Translations under genes and position numbers: made by a program
The notes under the pieces: model-generated
What the model saw: only the letters and a program-made list of their open reading frames with translations
Database searches by the model: none
Told to the model about the DNA's origin: nothing
Assembly (NCBI GenBank): GCA_032622095.1
Contig: CP136062.1
Location: 144,912,351 to 144,976,350 of the forward strand
Length of the DNA: 64,000 nt
DNA from: Siphonodentalium dalli
Lineage: Eukaryota > Mollusca > Scaphopoda > Gadilida > Siphonodentaliidae
Direction: 5' to 3'
Shown: positions 34,329-46,029 of the stretch, one piece after another
How the letters are laid out: the number at the start of each line of letters is the position of its first letter
How positions within the stretch are numbered: the stretch's first letter is position 1

Positions 34329-34475
34329 AAAAAGTAAATACTCTGCTCATCGGCGTGTATAGTAGAATTTGACCACATAAACTGATTGTAGGACTCCACT
34401 TCGCGTCGTCCTACAATCAGTTTACGTGTGATCAAATTCAACTATACACGCCGATGAGCAGTGTATTTATTTCTT
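34329..34475. mobile_element. ~147-bp near-perfect palindrome (hairpin MITE)
   Basis: Two ~65-bp arms (TGCTCATCGGCGTGTATAG... and its complement) surround CTCCACTTCGCGTCG. The inner arms read CTGATTGTAGGA / TCCTACAATCAG. There is no coding capacity. It is probably a miniature foldback element. Confidence 0.7.
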
Positions 34476-34964
34476 AATTGATCATTGTGAGTCTATTTCC
34501 TGCATGGTACAATTATGAATTTAGAGTGTGTGTCACTTATGTGTGAAAAATCGAGAACAGTTTGAAAAGATCATCGCCAAGTCTATAAGGTCTATATATC
34601 ATTAGTATGTGTATATATCGATCTTTAGTTCCTCTATTGTATGTACCATATCATAATATACCAAATTGCGTATACATATTGTTTAGGTTAAAATGAGCCA
34701 TGTATGGTCGATGAAAGTCGACATTTGCTCTTCAAGAACTTCAATGAATGGATTCATTTATTCGATCTAATTATCTTCGGGTACAGCAAGCGAACACAAA
34801 GTTGGTAAGCATGTGACTTGCAATTCCGTTGCAACGCATTTAGCATACAAAATTATGTATTCGTAAATTCGAAGGAGGAATAAGGTTAGTGGGTAAATGA
34901 AAGAAATATCGATTTACATGCTTTATATGCTGTGCAAAAATTGGCCATAACAAGTCCAGCCTGT
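34476..34964. other. No recognisable feature
   Basis: AT-rich and non-coding. Confidence 0.45.
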
Positions 34965-35325
34965 TCTCCCGAAAATGCGCATATTACCTGCTTACAATAT
35001 AACTTGTTTTAGGTAGATTATATGCTTAGAATCGCCTCATTTTGAGTCGATAATGTGCTGAAAATGAGATCTTTTTAGTCGCATTATCGACTCATAACGA
35101 GGCGATCCTAAGCATATTGTGTGCGGACAATGACACAAATAAGCCAACTCGCGACTGTTCGGGTGTACGCTCTTTAACATGCGCTTTTATTGTGGGTCAT
35201 AAAACGAAATAACGGATATGACTCCATTATCTGCGTATTTCAGAATCAAATAATCGCATTATGTACCTATTTCATATTATAGGTCGATTATGTGCGTGTT
35301 TGCGCGAGGATATGTTGACAAGTCA
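34965..35325 (+). repeat. Diverged copy of the array's left flank, with hairpin 35021-35116
   Basis: The order CTGTTCTCC, GTTTTAGGTAGATTATA, CGCCTCATTTTG, ATTATCGACTCAT, GCGGACAA, 'GAGGATATGTTG' is repeated at 37370-37690, directly left of the tandem array. Inside, TATGCTTAGAATCGCC..TCAT..GAGTCGATAATG pairs with its complement, ending CTAAGCATA at 35116. Confidence 0.6.
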
Positions 35326-35596
35326 TATACATGTTTCGGCTGCTGTTATTTTTTCCTTCAGAAGTGTGACAAATTTTGTTAATGATAAGAAAACTATATA
35401 GACTATAACACGAATGCTCTTATTGTTCCTTGCTAACGATTTTATGACTTAAGTAACAATGTATGCAGCTTATAAAGTCCGCGTCAGTGGATTTCACCAA
35501 TGAAATTGTTTAATTGGGGGGGGGGGGATTGTTCGCAAGTTGTAATTTAACACAACAATCCATGGAAAGATATATACATTGGATGTAATGTCTCAC

Positions 35597-35651
35597 CTGT
35601 CGTGTTCGAAACTTGAAATGAGATGATATGGGAAACATCAGCACCGAAAAG
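35597..35651 (-). CDS. Candidate 55-nt internal exon of an unrecognised gene
   Basis: Minus strand: a strong polypyrimidine acceptor (ACGTCGTTCTTTTTTCAG) ends at 35652 and a consensus donor ACAG|GTGAGA starts at 35596. The 55-nt exon reads LFGADVSHIISFQVSNTT in phase 0 and leaves one base (phase 1), completed to Asp by the next exon. Entry in phase 0 suits the phase-0 exit of the 30-codon exon in the tandem units at 38-47 kb. Exit in phase 1 suits 32893-32831 or 29145-29098. NTT is a possible N-glycosylation site. Of all the candidate exons it has the best splice sites. Confidence 0.52.
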
Positions 35652-37369
35652 CTGAAAAAAGAACGACGTTGAAGCATAACGAATACACAGACAGCACCTT
35701 ACTCAAATGTTAACTGTAACTAGTCCAATGTGAAGAATTCCTCAATTTTCGCAATAAAAACGAAGTCATACAGTATAAACGAGATGATTATTAGCAACCA
35801 CAACCGCGCGTTGGTGCTAACACCTTAGTCGCAGGTGAACGATAACGTCATATACATTTTTTCTATATTTTCTATAGCAATGAGCTAAATTCTGGTGGCG
35901 TGTACGTTTTTTTTGTGAAATTAACACGTGCCTTCCGTTTAGCAACTGTCTGGATATTGTCAAATTACGGAATCGGCAGTGGACCAACGAGATGAAAATA
36001 AAACTGTCAACTTCACAACTTCCGAAGTATTCCCTTGTGATTTAGGCATATATTAATTTAGACCAATTTCGTTAGTTAGCTTCATGAAAACCAGAGAAGA
36101 CGTCATGACACGGTTCATGTCGTCATTTTACGTCATGTTGAATTTGCGTGCCAGAATCCAGACAGGATTGCACAATCCATGTCATGTCGTCTCCATCGGG
36201 GCAATTGCATGATGTTACATAAATTATTATTAACGTTATGTCGCCGCTAAAAGTAAATTCGATGCGCAACATGTGTGGTTGGTTGCTCCACTACGTGTCA
36301 CGTACGATTCACATTAGTACATATAATGATTAGACCGGGAAATATGATGACATGTTTTTTGTTTTTATTGTAATTGATCAACGTATTCACCCATCTCACT
36401 GCATGTATGTGAACTTACACATATGCACGTCAGTATACTGTATTTGTGAATATTTATCCATATACATTTTGGCAATGGTCGGCCTCGAAACAGGAAGTTA
36501 GTAGTTTTTTATGAAGTGCGTTGATATTTTGTTTGATCTGTATGATCCGCATTCAGTTTTTCATTTAATTAGTTCTAAACACTAAATGAAATATTACATA
36601 TGTTTGGGCAGAAATGTTCTGGAAAAAAATGTGCATACTATAGTTTTCACCAATGATTTTGTCACCTATTGTCACCACATCTTAATATGATAGTTGCATA
36701 ATAATAATAATGTAAGTTTGATCAAAATAATGCTATTCGGTTTACAGCGCATTTTAGTTGCAAATTAACAATACTATAGTTATGCAAATTAGACACAGTT
36801 TGGGTTGGGGTTTACACACAACGTATTGTCAGGATGCAACTGCATGTTGAGTGGTGATGGCATCGCTGCCGCTCTCTGGACTTCTGAGGTATCTTCTATA
36901 TATTGTTTCGGAGCAACTTTTGTTGAAATGTAATGGGAGCGTGCGACAGTAAGAATTGCTATGTGACGCGTCTCCAATCAGAAGAAAGAAGAAAGGGACG
37001 AGGGATAACAATAGACTTTTAATTTCACTCAGTTTGAAACATGCAGTGATCCAGGTAAGAAATGACACGCTTGTCTAGATACATATTAGATTACCAACTC
37101 GTTGCATCGATCAAAATCACCGAGTTTATCGCAAATCGAACAAACTTTACCACAGACTGAGCGACCGGTGACGGGCTTCAAGAAAAAAAAGCGTCTGTAT
37201 GAAAGTTTCAAGAACATATTTATTCTAAAATCTGCTAATAATGGCTGCGTTGGTTGTTCAAAAAGACAAGAAGAGCAATAATTGAATTTGATCGTATTAC
37301 AACAGGCAATGCAGCCATTATTAAATATTTTAAAACTTGATCTTGAATGTTTTAAACCAGCCTGGTCTC
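35652..37369. other. No supported gene; one strong plus-strand donor
   Basis: Non-coding for the most part. CCAG|GTAAGA at about 37051-37060 (plus) is a consensus 5' splice site and a TTTCACTCAG acceptor lies 22 bp upstream, but no open exon can be built. A 12-G run lies at 35516-35527, just left of the block. Confidence 0.35.
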
Positions 37370-37658
37370 CAGAAAATCAGCATGTTATCGGCATATAATT
37401 GGAATTGTTTTAGGTTTATATTCGGCGTAGACTCGCCTCATTTTGTGTCCATTTAATGAACTGAACATGAGAGTGTTTTAGTGCCATTATCGACTCATGG
37501 GCGGACAACGCGAACAAACGAGCTCACGACTAACCAGAAAACGTGTTTCCGCTGTGGCCCGCGCAATTAAACGTAATAACTGATATAAGTCCACTATCGG
37601 CTTATTTCAGAAGCAAATAATCCAACATGAATAGTTGTGAACATTGTAGGTTGGTTAT
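37370..37658 (+). repeat. Left flank of the tandem array, alike 34965-35325
   Basis: It shares ordered words with 34965-35325 (CTCGCCTCATTTTG, TTATCGACTCATG, GCGGACAA, TTATTTCAGAA, AATAATC) at clearly lower identity than between the array units. Confidence 0.55.
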
Positions 37659-38344
37659 GAACCTATTTTTGTAAGGATATGTTGCTTATACAGATACATC
37701 AGTCTGTGTTTGTGAAAATAAGCAAACTACATGTACGGGCTTATTTTATAATTGTGCGAAATAAGCTCGTATTGGCATTATTTGAAAACTCAAATACACT
37801 TTATATGGGCCTATAACACTGGTTATTAAAACAGCCCTATGCAGGACTATTTCAATATGAAATAAGCACACATTGTATTCATTTAGGTGGTTTCGCCGCG
37901 CCAAAACATGCGATAATATCGTTTTGGCACGCGCCGAAAGCGACACAAGCGCCAACATGTGCCCCATAATGTGGCACATTTTGGCGCTTCTTGTGCTTTC
38001 GGCGCGCAATTAATGGCGCATGTGTTGTCGCTTTCGGCGCGCGCCAGAACCGCCATTAGGAAGTGGCCATATACTAATAGTATTCCATATATTGGCATGA
38101 TTTAACTTCAATATACACGTAAAACAGTCCAATATGTAACTACACAATGTATTTCCATACGAAATAAGCCCATATTGGCATTCATTAAACTACCTTTTTT
38201 CATCGACACGACAGGATTCACGCTATTTATAATTTATAACGCGCCATTTAACGGAAAAACCATATGCGAATATTTAGGTCCAATATGAACCTATTTCCAC
38301 GAGAATATGCTGAATGGATATATGCAATTCGCCAAATTATTTAC

Positions 38345-38427
38345 CTTAAATGCGAATACCGCTAGTTTGTCGGCCGTGTTCCCAATTACCGTATACGTTC
38401 TTCTCCGAAAGCGACATGGTGAATACA
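38345..38427 (-). pseudogene. Broken copy of the 30-codon exon (unit 1)
   Basis: Same acceptor (ACCTGCAG|TGT), ATG (38417) and donor (AAG|GTAAAT) as in units 2-4, but the coding part is 73 nt instead of 90. The 17-nt deletion removes the codons around VLYTHPHT and breaks the frame. It is the copy nearest to the downstream candidate exon at 35651. Confidence 0.6.
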
Positions 38428-39052
38428 CTGCAGGTAAATTTGTGCCTTATTTATAACATGATATCTGCTTCTTAACAATTGTAACTTAATCAGCCGAATG
38501 ACAGACACACACGTACTGTGGAACACTTACGCATAACGTAGAGGTAATTAGTGGGGTGATATGGGTTATAATGTAGATCAACAGCATTTCTGCACAGGGA
38601 TGTGGCCAGAGGGTATTCGTTGTTGGAAGGGGTGGTACCTTGATATTTCCAACAAAAATCCCACCTCATTGAACCTGACTAAACTCACAAGTTCTCGAAA
38701 TTCCATTGGTTCCACCCCCTTTTAAGTTGGAGTTTTCCGTTTTCCAACTAGTACCCAAAGCTGTTTGAATTTCCAAAGTGACACCCGCCTAAATTTGGTA
38801 ATATAACCGCTGATTTCTATTTCAGTAATATTTTGATCTAAAGTAGGAAAATATGCGACTGTTGATCTAAAAAAAAAATTTCCACAATAAGTACTGGTTG
38901 TAAAATCAAACTATGAGAACAATTTTAACCTACGGGTGTATTTCTGGTGCGAAATTTCCAACTGATGTTGTGTCCGTAGTGAAATTTCCAACTTGAAAAG
39001 CTCGACCAAAGTTGGCCCCTGCCCCTGTTTCTGCATCACATTCATAGATATA

Positions 39053-39516
39053 TGTGACCCGCCATATCAAATCCAGTCGTAAGTCGGGATTGTTTTACCC
39101 TGTGCCAATGTATTCTCTTATATAAGCGAGTCGACAATAGGTCACCTCGCATATATAAGAGAATGCATTGGCCTAACAAAAATTTTATAATTTTTTTTTA
39201 AATAAATGTTTCTGACAATTTTTAGGACATAAAATAAAAAACATCCATTACCCTGCAGGGAGCCCCACACATATATAGAAGCATATAGAAGAGTGTCGTC
39301 CGCTCATGTTTTTCTGGCGCTCTGTATGGGTGAAATTATAAAATTGTTAAAGAATACAAGAAAACATTATTAAAATTGTAAAAAATTGTTAGGCCAATCA
39401 ATGCATTCTCTTATATATGCGAGGCGACCTATTGTCGACTCGCATATATAAGAGAATGCATTGGCACAGGGTAAAACAATCCCGACTTACGACTGGATTT
39501 GATATGGCGGGTCACA
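39053..39516. mobile_element. 464-bp MITE with ~125-bp TIRs and TA duplication
   Basis: The ends are TGTGACCCGCCATATCAAATCC and its complement; inverted repeats extend for about 125-130 bp. TA flanks both sides (39051-39052 and 39517-39518). Units 2-4 have the empty site, reading TTCATAGACATATTAGTC, so the borders are exact. The arms contain a further palindrome (ATTCTCTTATATA...TATATAAGAGAAT). No coding capacity. TA duplication fits Tc1/mariner-type transposition. Confidence 0.9.
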
Positions 39517-40732
39517 TATTAGTCATCGCGGCATTCGAGAACACTGGCATCCACACGTGTTTCTCCGCCTTTTTAAGTTCGAAACAACATCTGAAAGCCA
39601 TTTATATAACTTTTTGCAATGTTTTTATTTTCTCCATATCAAAACCCAAGACACTGTTACCGCACATCATATAATGTACCTGTGCATGGTTCTCATAGGA
39701 AAGAGTGCACGAGCACGGAGCGTAAAATTCCGAAGCTTTCATATTCATGTAGATAGCGTACATTTGGTTTTTCTGTAATAAGTTTCTCTCACTTGAAAGG
39801 AAATTGCTCACATGACCACACAGGTTCACACGGTTCTGATAGCATTATCTCCAACCAGTATTTATTTTCAATTTAAATATTTTAGTCTGTACGTCGAACA
39901 CTGTCTTACTTTCGGTCATGTCTATACCCCACTCGAAGAACAGGGAGGAGTATACTATACTAATTACACGAGTCCGTCTGTCCGTCCATGTTTTTTTTAA
40001 TCATTTTTGTGAAATTTGATTTATGATTTTACCGAATTCACTAAAAGCTCTATCCATATTGAACTATTATATTTGAAGATAACTATAAAGTCAAACAAGG
40101 GATGTAACTCTGGTAAATTGAATTGATGCATCGTGTAGTAGGTCGGCATCATTTCCCCCGAGCTGTGGTATCAACATACATGTACCAATGCACAACTGAG
40201 TCAGAAGATTCATGCCCAAGTTTCAAGCTGAAATGTTCTATCGGACACAAAGTTCACAAAATCTCCCAATCTGTGGTATTACAATTCCAATGGACAACGA
40301 AATCCAAAAATAAAGACATTCACATCATAATGCATGTTTGTTATGGACGCGTTGGCGCGTTTTACATTAAGTACAGCAAAGGGTCTTAAAAAGTCTGGAC
40401 AAAACCTGCCTAATGTGGAGATCCTTTCCACAATTCTGGTCTACCGGCGTAGTAAATTATATCCAAATTTGAAATATCGATACTTGAGAATAGTGTTGTG
40501 AACTATTACGGACTCGATGGACGGACGGTACGACGCATGTAAACAGACAGAATGACGGCTTGATGGGAGGACGGACGGACGGACTGAGGTGTCCACTACA
40601 TGTACATACAACCGAACCCTCATTCGGAGGGTCGGTGGCATAATAACTTGCCGTGATCGCTATCATTTGTGTTATTACTTTCCGTCGGCGATTTTATATA
40701 GACGCTCTATATAGTTTTTGTTTTCTCTTAAT

Positions 40733-43372
40733 GAACCTATTTGTGCGAGGATATGTTGCTTATACAGATATACACCAGTCTGTGTTTGTGAAAATAAGCA
40801 AACTACATGTACGGGCTTATTTTATAATTGCGCGAAATAAGCTCGTATTGGCATTATTTGAAAACTCAAATACACTTTATATGGGCCTATAACACTGGTT
40901 ATTAAAACAGCCCTATGCAGGACTATTTCAATATGAAATAAGCACACATTGTATTCATTTTGGCGGTTTCGCCGCGCCAAAACATGCGATAATATCGTTT
41001 TGGCACGCGACACAAGCGCCAACATGTGCCCCATAATGTGGCACATTTTGGCGCTTCTGGTGCTTTCGGCGCGCAATTAATGGCGCATGTGTTGTCGCTT
41101 TCGGCGCGCGCCAGAACCGCCATTAGGAAGTGGCCATATACTAATAGTATCCCATATATTGGCATGATTTAACTTCAATATACACGTAAAACAGTCCAAT
41201 ATGTAACTACACAATGTATTTCCATACGAAATAAGCCCATATTGGCATTAATTAATCTACCTTTTTTTCATCGACACGACAAGATTCACGCTATTTATAA
41301 TGTGTTTTAACTGTATCCCGCGCCATTTAACGGGATAACCATATGTGAATATTTAGGTTCAATATGAACCTATTTCCACGAGAATATGCTGAATGGATAT
41401 ATCCAATTCGCCAAATTATTTACCTTAAATGCGAATACCGCTAGTTTGTCGCACGTGTTCCCAATTACCGTATGGGGATGTGTGTACAGTACGTTCTTCT
41501 CCGAAAGCGACATGGTGAATACACTGCAGGTAAATTTGTGCCTTAATTTATAACATGATATCTGCTTCTTAACAATGGTAACATAATCAGCCGAATGACA
41601 CGTACTGTGAAACACTTACACATAACGTAGAGGTATAAATTAGTGGGGTGATACGGGTTATAATGTAGATCAACAGCATTTCTGCACAGGGATGTGGCCA
41701 GAGGATGTTCGTTGTTTGAAGGAGTGGCACCTTGATATTTCCAACAAAAATCCCACCTCATTGAACCTGACTAAACTCACAAGTTCTCGAAATTCCATTG
41801 GTACCCCCCCCCTTCTAAGTTGGAGTTTTCCGTTTTCCAACTAGTACCCAAAGCTGTTTGAATTTCCAAAGTGACACCCGCCTAAATTTGGTAATATAAC
41901 CGCTGATTTCTATTTCAGTAATATTTTGATCTAAAGTAGGAAAATATGCGACTGTTGATAAAAAAAAATAAAATTCAACACTAAGTACTGGTTGTAAAAT
42001 CAAACTATGAGAACAATTTTAACCTACGGGTGTATTTTTGGTGAGAAATTTCCAACTGATGTTGTGTCAGTAATGAAATTTCCAACTTGAAAAGCTCGAC
42101 CAAAGTTGGCCCCGCCCCTGTTTCTGCATCACATTCATAGACATATTAGTCATCGCGGTATTCGAGAAAACTGTCATCCGCACGTGTTTCTCCGTCTTTT
42201 TAAGTTCGAAACAACATCTGAAAGCCATTTATATAACTTTTTGCAAATTTTTTATTTTCTCCATATCAAAACCCAAGGCACTGTGACCGCACATCATATA
42301 ATGCACCTGTGCATGGTTCTCATAGGAAAGAGTGCACGAGCACGGAGCGTCAAATTCCGAAGCTTTCATATTCATGTAGATAGCGTACATTTGGTTTTTC
42401 TGTAATAAAACGTTTCTCTCCCTTGAAAGGAAATTGCTCACATGACCACACAGGTTTACACAGTTATGATAGCATTATGCTCCAACCAGTATTTATTTTC
42501 AAATTAAATGTTTTTAGTCTGAAAGTCAAACACTGTCTTACTTTCGGTCATGTCTATACCCCACTCGAAGAACAGAGAGGAGTATACTATACTAATTACA
42601 CGAGTCCGTCTGTCCGTCCATGTTTTTTTTAATCATTTTTGTGAAATATGATTTATGATTTTACCGAATTCACTAAAAGCTCTATCCATATTGAACTATT
42701 ATATTTGAAGATAACTATAAAGTCAAACAAGGGATGTAACTCTGGTAAATTGAATTGATGCATCGTGTAGTAGGTCGGCATCATTTCCCCCGAGCTGTGC
42801 TATCAACATACATGTACCAATGCACAACTGAGTCAGAAGATTCATGCCCAAGTTTCAAGCTGAAATGTTCTATCGGACACAAAGTTCACAAAATCTCCCA
42901 ATCTGTGGTATTACAATTTCAATGGACAACGAAATCCAAAAATAAAGACATTCACATCATAATGCATGTTTGTTATGGACGCGTTGGCGCGTTTTACATT
43001 AAGTACAGCAACGGGTCTTAAAAAGTCTGGACAAAACCTGCCTAATGTGGAGATCCTTTCCACAATGCTGGTCTACCGGCATAGTAAATTATATCCAAAT
43101 TTGAAATATCGATACTTGAGAATAGTGTTGTGAACTATTACGGACTCGATGGACGGACGGTACGACGCATGTAAACAGACAGAATGACGGCTTGATGGAA
43201 GGACGGACGGACGGACGAACGGACTGAGGTGTCCACTACATGTACATACGACCGAACCCTCATTCGGAGGGTCGGTGGCATAATAACTTGCCGTGATCGC
43301 TATCATTTGTGTTATTACTTTCCGTCGGCGATTTTATATAGACGCTCTATATAGTTTTTGTTTTCTCTTAAT
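40733..43372 (+). repeat. Tandem unit 2 of 4 (2640 bp)
   Basis: Same block order as unit 1 without the MITE, and nearly identical to unit 3. A lineage-specific 17-bp difference in the GCGC block (GCACGCGACACAAG here) explains most of the length difference. Confidence 0.92.
41424..41523 (-). CDS. Candidate 5' coding exon, unit 2 copy
   Basis: Minus strand: acceptor ACCTGCAG at 41524 onwards, 10 nt of leader, ATG at 41513, 30 codons MSLSEKNVLY...DKLAVFAFK, then donor AAG|GTAAAT at 41423. Exit is in phase 0. A donor ATGT|GTAAGT lies about 96 nt upstream, so a short 5' UTR exon and mini-intron precede the ATG exon. Copies in units 3 and 4 have the same coding sequence. The product is not recognised. 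Confidence 0.45.
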
Positions 43373-43597
43373 GAACCTATCTGTGCGAGGATATGTTGCT
43401 TATACAGATACACCAGTCTGTGTTTGTGAAAATAAGCAAACTACATGTACGGGCTTATTGTATAATTGCGCGAAATAAGCTCGTATTGCCATTATTTGAA
43501 AACTCAAATACACTTTATATGGGCCTATAACACTGGTTATTAAAACAGCCCTATAAAGGACTATTTCAATATGAAATAATCACACATTGCATTCATT

Positions 43598-43770
43598 TAG
43601 GTGGTTTCGCCGCGCCAAAACATGCGATAATATCGTTTTGGCGCGCGCCGAAAGCGACACAAGCGCCAACATGTGCGCCATAATGTAGCACATCTTGGCG
43701 CTTCTGGTGCTTTCGGCGCGCAATTAATGGCGCATGTGTTGTCGCTTTCGGCGCGCGCCAGAACCGCCAT
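43598..43770. repeat. GCGC-rich inverted repeat within the unit
   Basis: GGCGCGCGCCGAAAGCGACA pairs with TGTCGCTTTCGGCGCGCGCC about 90 bp apart, and a third GCTTTCGGCGCGC lies between. The block is present in all four units (37.9, 41.0, 43.6 and 46.3 kb). It is very GC-rich against an AT-rich background and could extrude a cruciform. Confidence 0.75.
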
Positions 43771-44079
43771 TAGGAAGTGGCCATATACTAATAGTATCCC
43801 ATATATTGGCATGATTTAACTTCAATATACACGTAAAACAGTCCAATATGTAACTACACAATGTATTTCCATACGAAATAAGCCCATATATGCCATATTG
43901 GCATTAATTAATCTACCTTTTTTTCATCGACACGACAATATTCACGCTATTTATAATGTGTTTTAACTGTATCCCGCGCCATTTAACGGAATAACCAAAT
44001 GTGAATATTTAGGTCCAATATGAACCTATTTCCACGAGAATATGCTGAATGGATATATCCAATTCGCCAAATTATTTAC

Positions 44080-44179
44080 CTTAAATGCGAATACCGCTAG
44101 TTTGTCGCACGTGTTCCCAATTACCGTATGGGGATGTGTGTACAGTACGTTCTTCTCCGAAAGCGACATGGTGAATACA
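44080..44179 (-). CDS. Candidate 5' coding exon, unit 3 copy
   Basis: Minus strand exon of 100 nt: leader TGTATTCACC, then ATG at 44169 and 30 codons ending VFAFK, exit in phase 0 at AAG|GTAAAT. The intron before it spans 44275-44180 (96 nt), from ATGT|GTAAGT to TTTACCTGCAG. The diverged plus-strand copy at 51583-51683 keeps the same exon length, ATG, donor, acceptor and intron length. No signal peptide or known domain is visible. The nearest phase-0 acceptor downstream is the exon at 35651. Confidence 0.5.
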
Positions 44180-46029
44180 CTGCAGGTAAATTTGTGGCTT
44201 AATTTATAACATGATATCTGCTTCTTAACAATGGTAACATAATCAGCCGAATGACACGTACTGTGAAACACTTACACATAACGTAGAGGTATAAATTAGT
44301 GGGGTGATACGGGTTATAATGTAGATCAACAGCATTTCTGCACAGGGATGTGGCCAGAGGATGTTCGTTGTTTGAAGGAGTGGCACCTTGATATTTCCAA
44401 CAAAAATCCCACCTCATTGAACCTGACTAAACTCACAAGTTCTCGAAATTCCATTGGTACCCCCCCCCCTTCTAAGTTGGAGTTTTCCGTTTTCCAACTA
44501 GTACCCAAAGCTGTTTGAATTTCCAAAGTGACACCCGCCTAAATTTGGTAATATAACCGCTGATTTCTATTTCAGTAATATTTTGATCTAAAGTAGGAAA
44601 ATATGCGACTGTTGATCAAAAAAAATAAAATTCAACACTAAGTACTGGTTGTAAAATCAAACTATGAGAACAATTTTAACCTACGGGTGTATTTTTGGTG
44701 AGAAATTTCCAACTGATGTTGTGTCAGTAATGAAATTTCCAACTTGAAAAGCTCGACCAAAGTTGGCCCCGCCCCTGTTTCTGCATCACATTCATAGACA
44801 TATTAGTCATCGCGGTATTCGAGAAAACTGTCATCCGCACGTGTTTCTCCGTCTTTTTAAGTTCGAAACAACATCTGAAAGCCATTTATATAACTTTTTG
44901 CAATTTTTTTATTTTCTCCATATCAAAACCCAAGGCACTGTGACCGCACATCATATAATGTACCTGTGCATGGTTCTCATAGGAAAGAGTGCACGAGCAC
45001 GGAGCGTCAAATTCCGAAGCTTTCATATTCATGTAGATAGCGTACATTTGGTTTTTCTGTAATAAAACGTTTCCCTCGCTTGAAAGGAAATTGCTCACAT
45101 GACCACACAGGTTTACACAGTTATGATAGCATTATGCTCCAACCAGTATTTATTTTCAAATTAAATGTTTTTAGTCTGAAAGTCAAACACTGTCTTACTT
45201 TCGGTCATGTCTATACCCCACTCGAAGAACAGAGAGGAGTATACTATACTAATTACACGAGTCCGTCTGTCCGTCCATGTTTTTTTTAATCATTTTTGTG
45301 AAATATGATTTATGATTTTACCGAATTCACTAAAAGCTCTATCCATATTGAACTATTATATTTGAAGATAACTATAAAGTCAAACAAGGGATGTAACTCT
45401 GGTAAATTGAATTGATGCATCGTGTAGTAGGTCGGCATCATTTCCCCCGAGCTGTGCTATCAACATACATGTACCAATGCACAACTGAGTCAGAAGATTC
45501 ATGCCCAAGTTTCAAGCTGAAATGTTCTATCGGACACAAAGTTCACAAAATCTCCCAATCTGTGGTATTACAATTTCAATGGACAACGAAATCCAAAAAT
45601 AAAGACATTCACATCATAATGCATGTTTGTTATGGACGCGTTGGCGCGTTTTACATTAAGTACAGCAACGGGTCTTAAAAAGTCTGGACAAAACCTGCCT
45701 AATGTGGAGATCCTTTCCACAATGCTGGTCTACCGGCATAGTAAATTATATCCAAATTTGAAATATCGATACTTGAGAATAGTGTTGTGAACTATTACGG
45801 ACTCGATGGACGGACGGTACGACGCATGTAAACAGACAGAATGACGGCTTGATGGAAGGACGGACGGACGGACGAACGGACTGAGGTGTCCACTACATGT
45901 ACATACGACCGAACCCTCATTCGGAGGGTCGGTGGCATAATAACTTGCCGTGATCGCTATCATTTGTGTTATTACTTTCCGTCGGCGATTTTATATAGAC
46001 GCTCTATATAGTTTTTGTTTTCTCTTAAT

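Larger units (their letters stand above)
37659..40732 (+). repeat. Tandem unit 1 of 4 (3074 bp, carries a MITE)
   Basis: Units are counted from GAACCTATTTNTG..GGATATGTTGC. Ordered blocks are a GATACA.CAGTCTGTG start, a GGCGCGC-rich inverted repeat, the minus-strand exon with its mini-intron, the AAATTTCCAACT repeat, CATCGCGG.ATTCGAGAA, GTCCGTCTGTCCGTCC, GCATCGTGTAGTAGGTCGG and a GGACGGACGGACGG tract. This unit is longer because a 464-bp MITE sits at 39053-39516. Its exon copy has a 17-nt deletion. Confidence 0.9.
43373..46029 (+). repeat. Tandem unit 3 of 4 (2657 bp)
   Basis: Nearly identical to units 2 and 4 over their shared part, so the amplification is recent. Repeated open frames (for example 45412-45678, starting MMHRVVGRHHF) recur in every unit but have no supporting motif and are read as non-coding. 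Confidence 0.93.

Noticed and set aside
37031-37060. 22-nt micro-exon between TTTCACTCAG and CCAG|GTAAGA on the plus strand
   Set aside because: The splice sites are good but no partner exon on that strand could be found.
42755-43021. 88-codon frame (MMHRVVGRHHF...) present in all four array units
   Set aside because: Its recurrence is due to the tandem duplication. Unit 4 shows a frame-breaking deletion and there is no recognisable motif or splice context.
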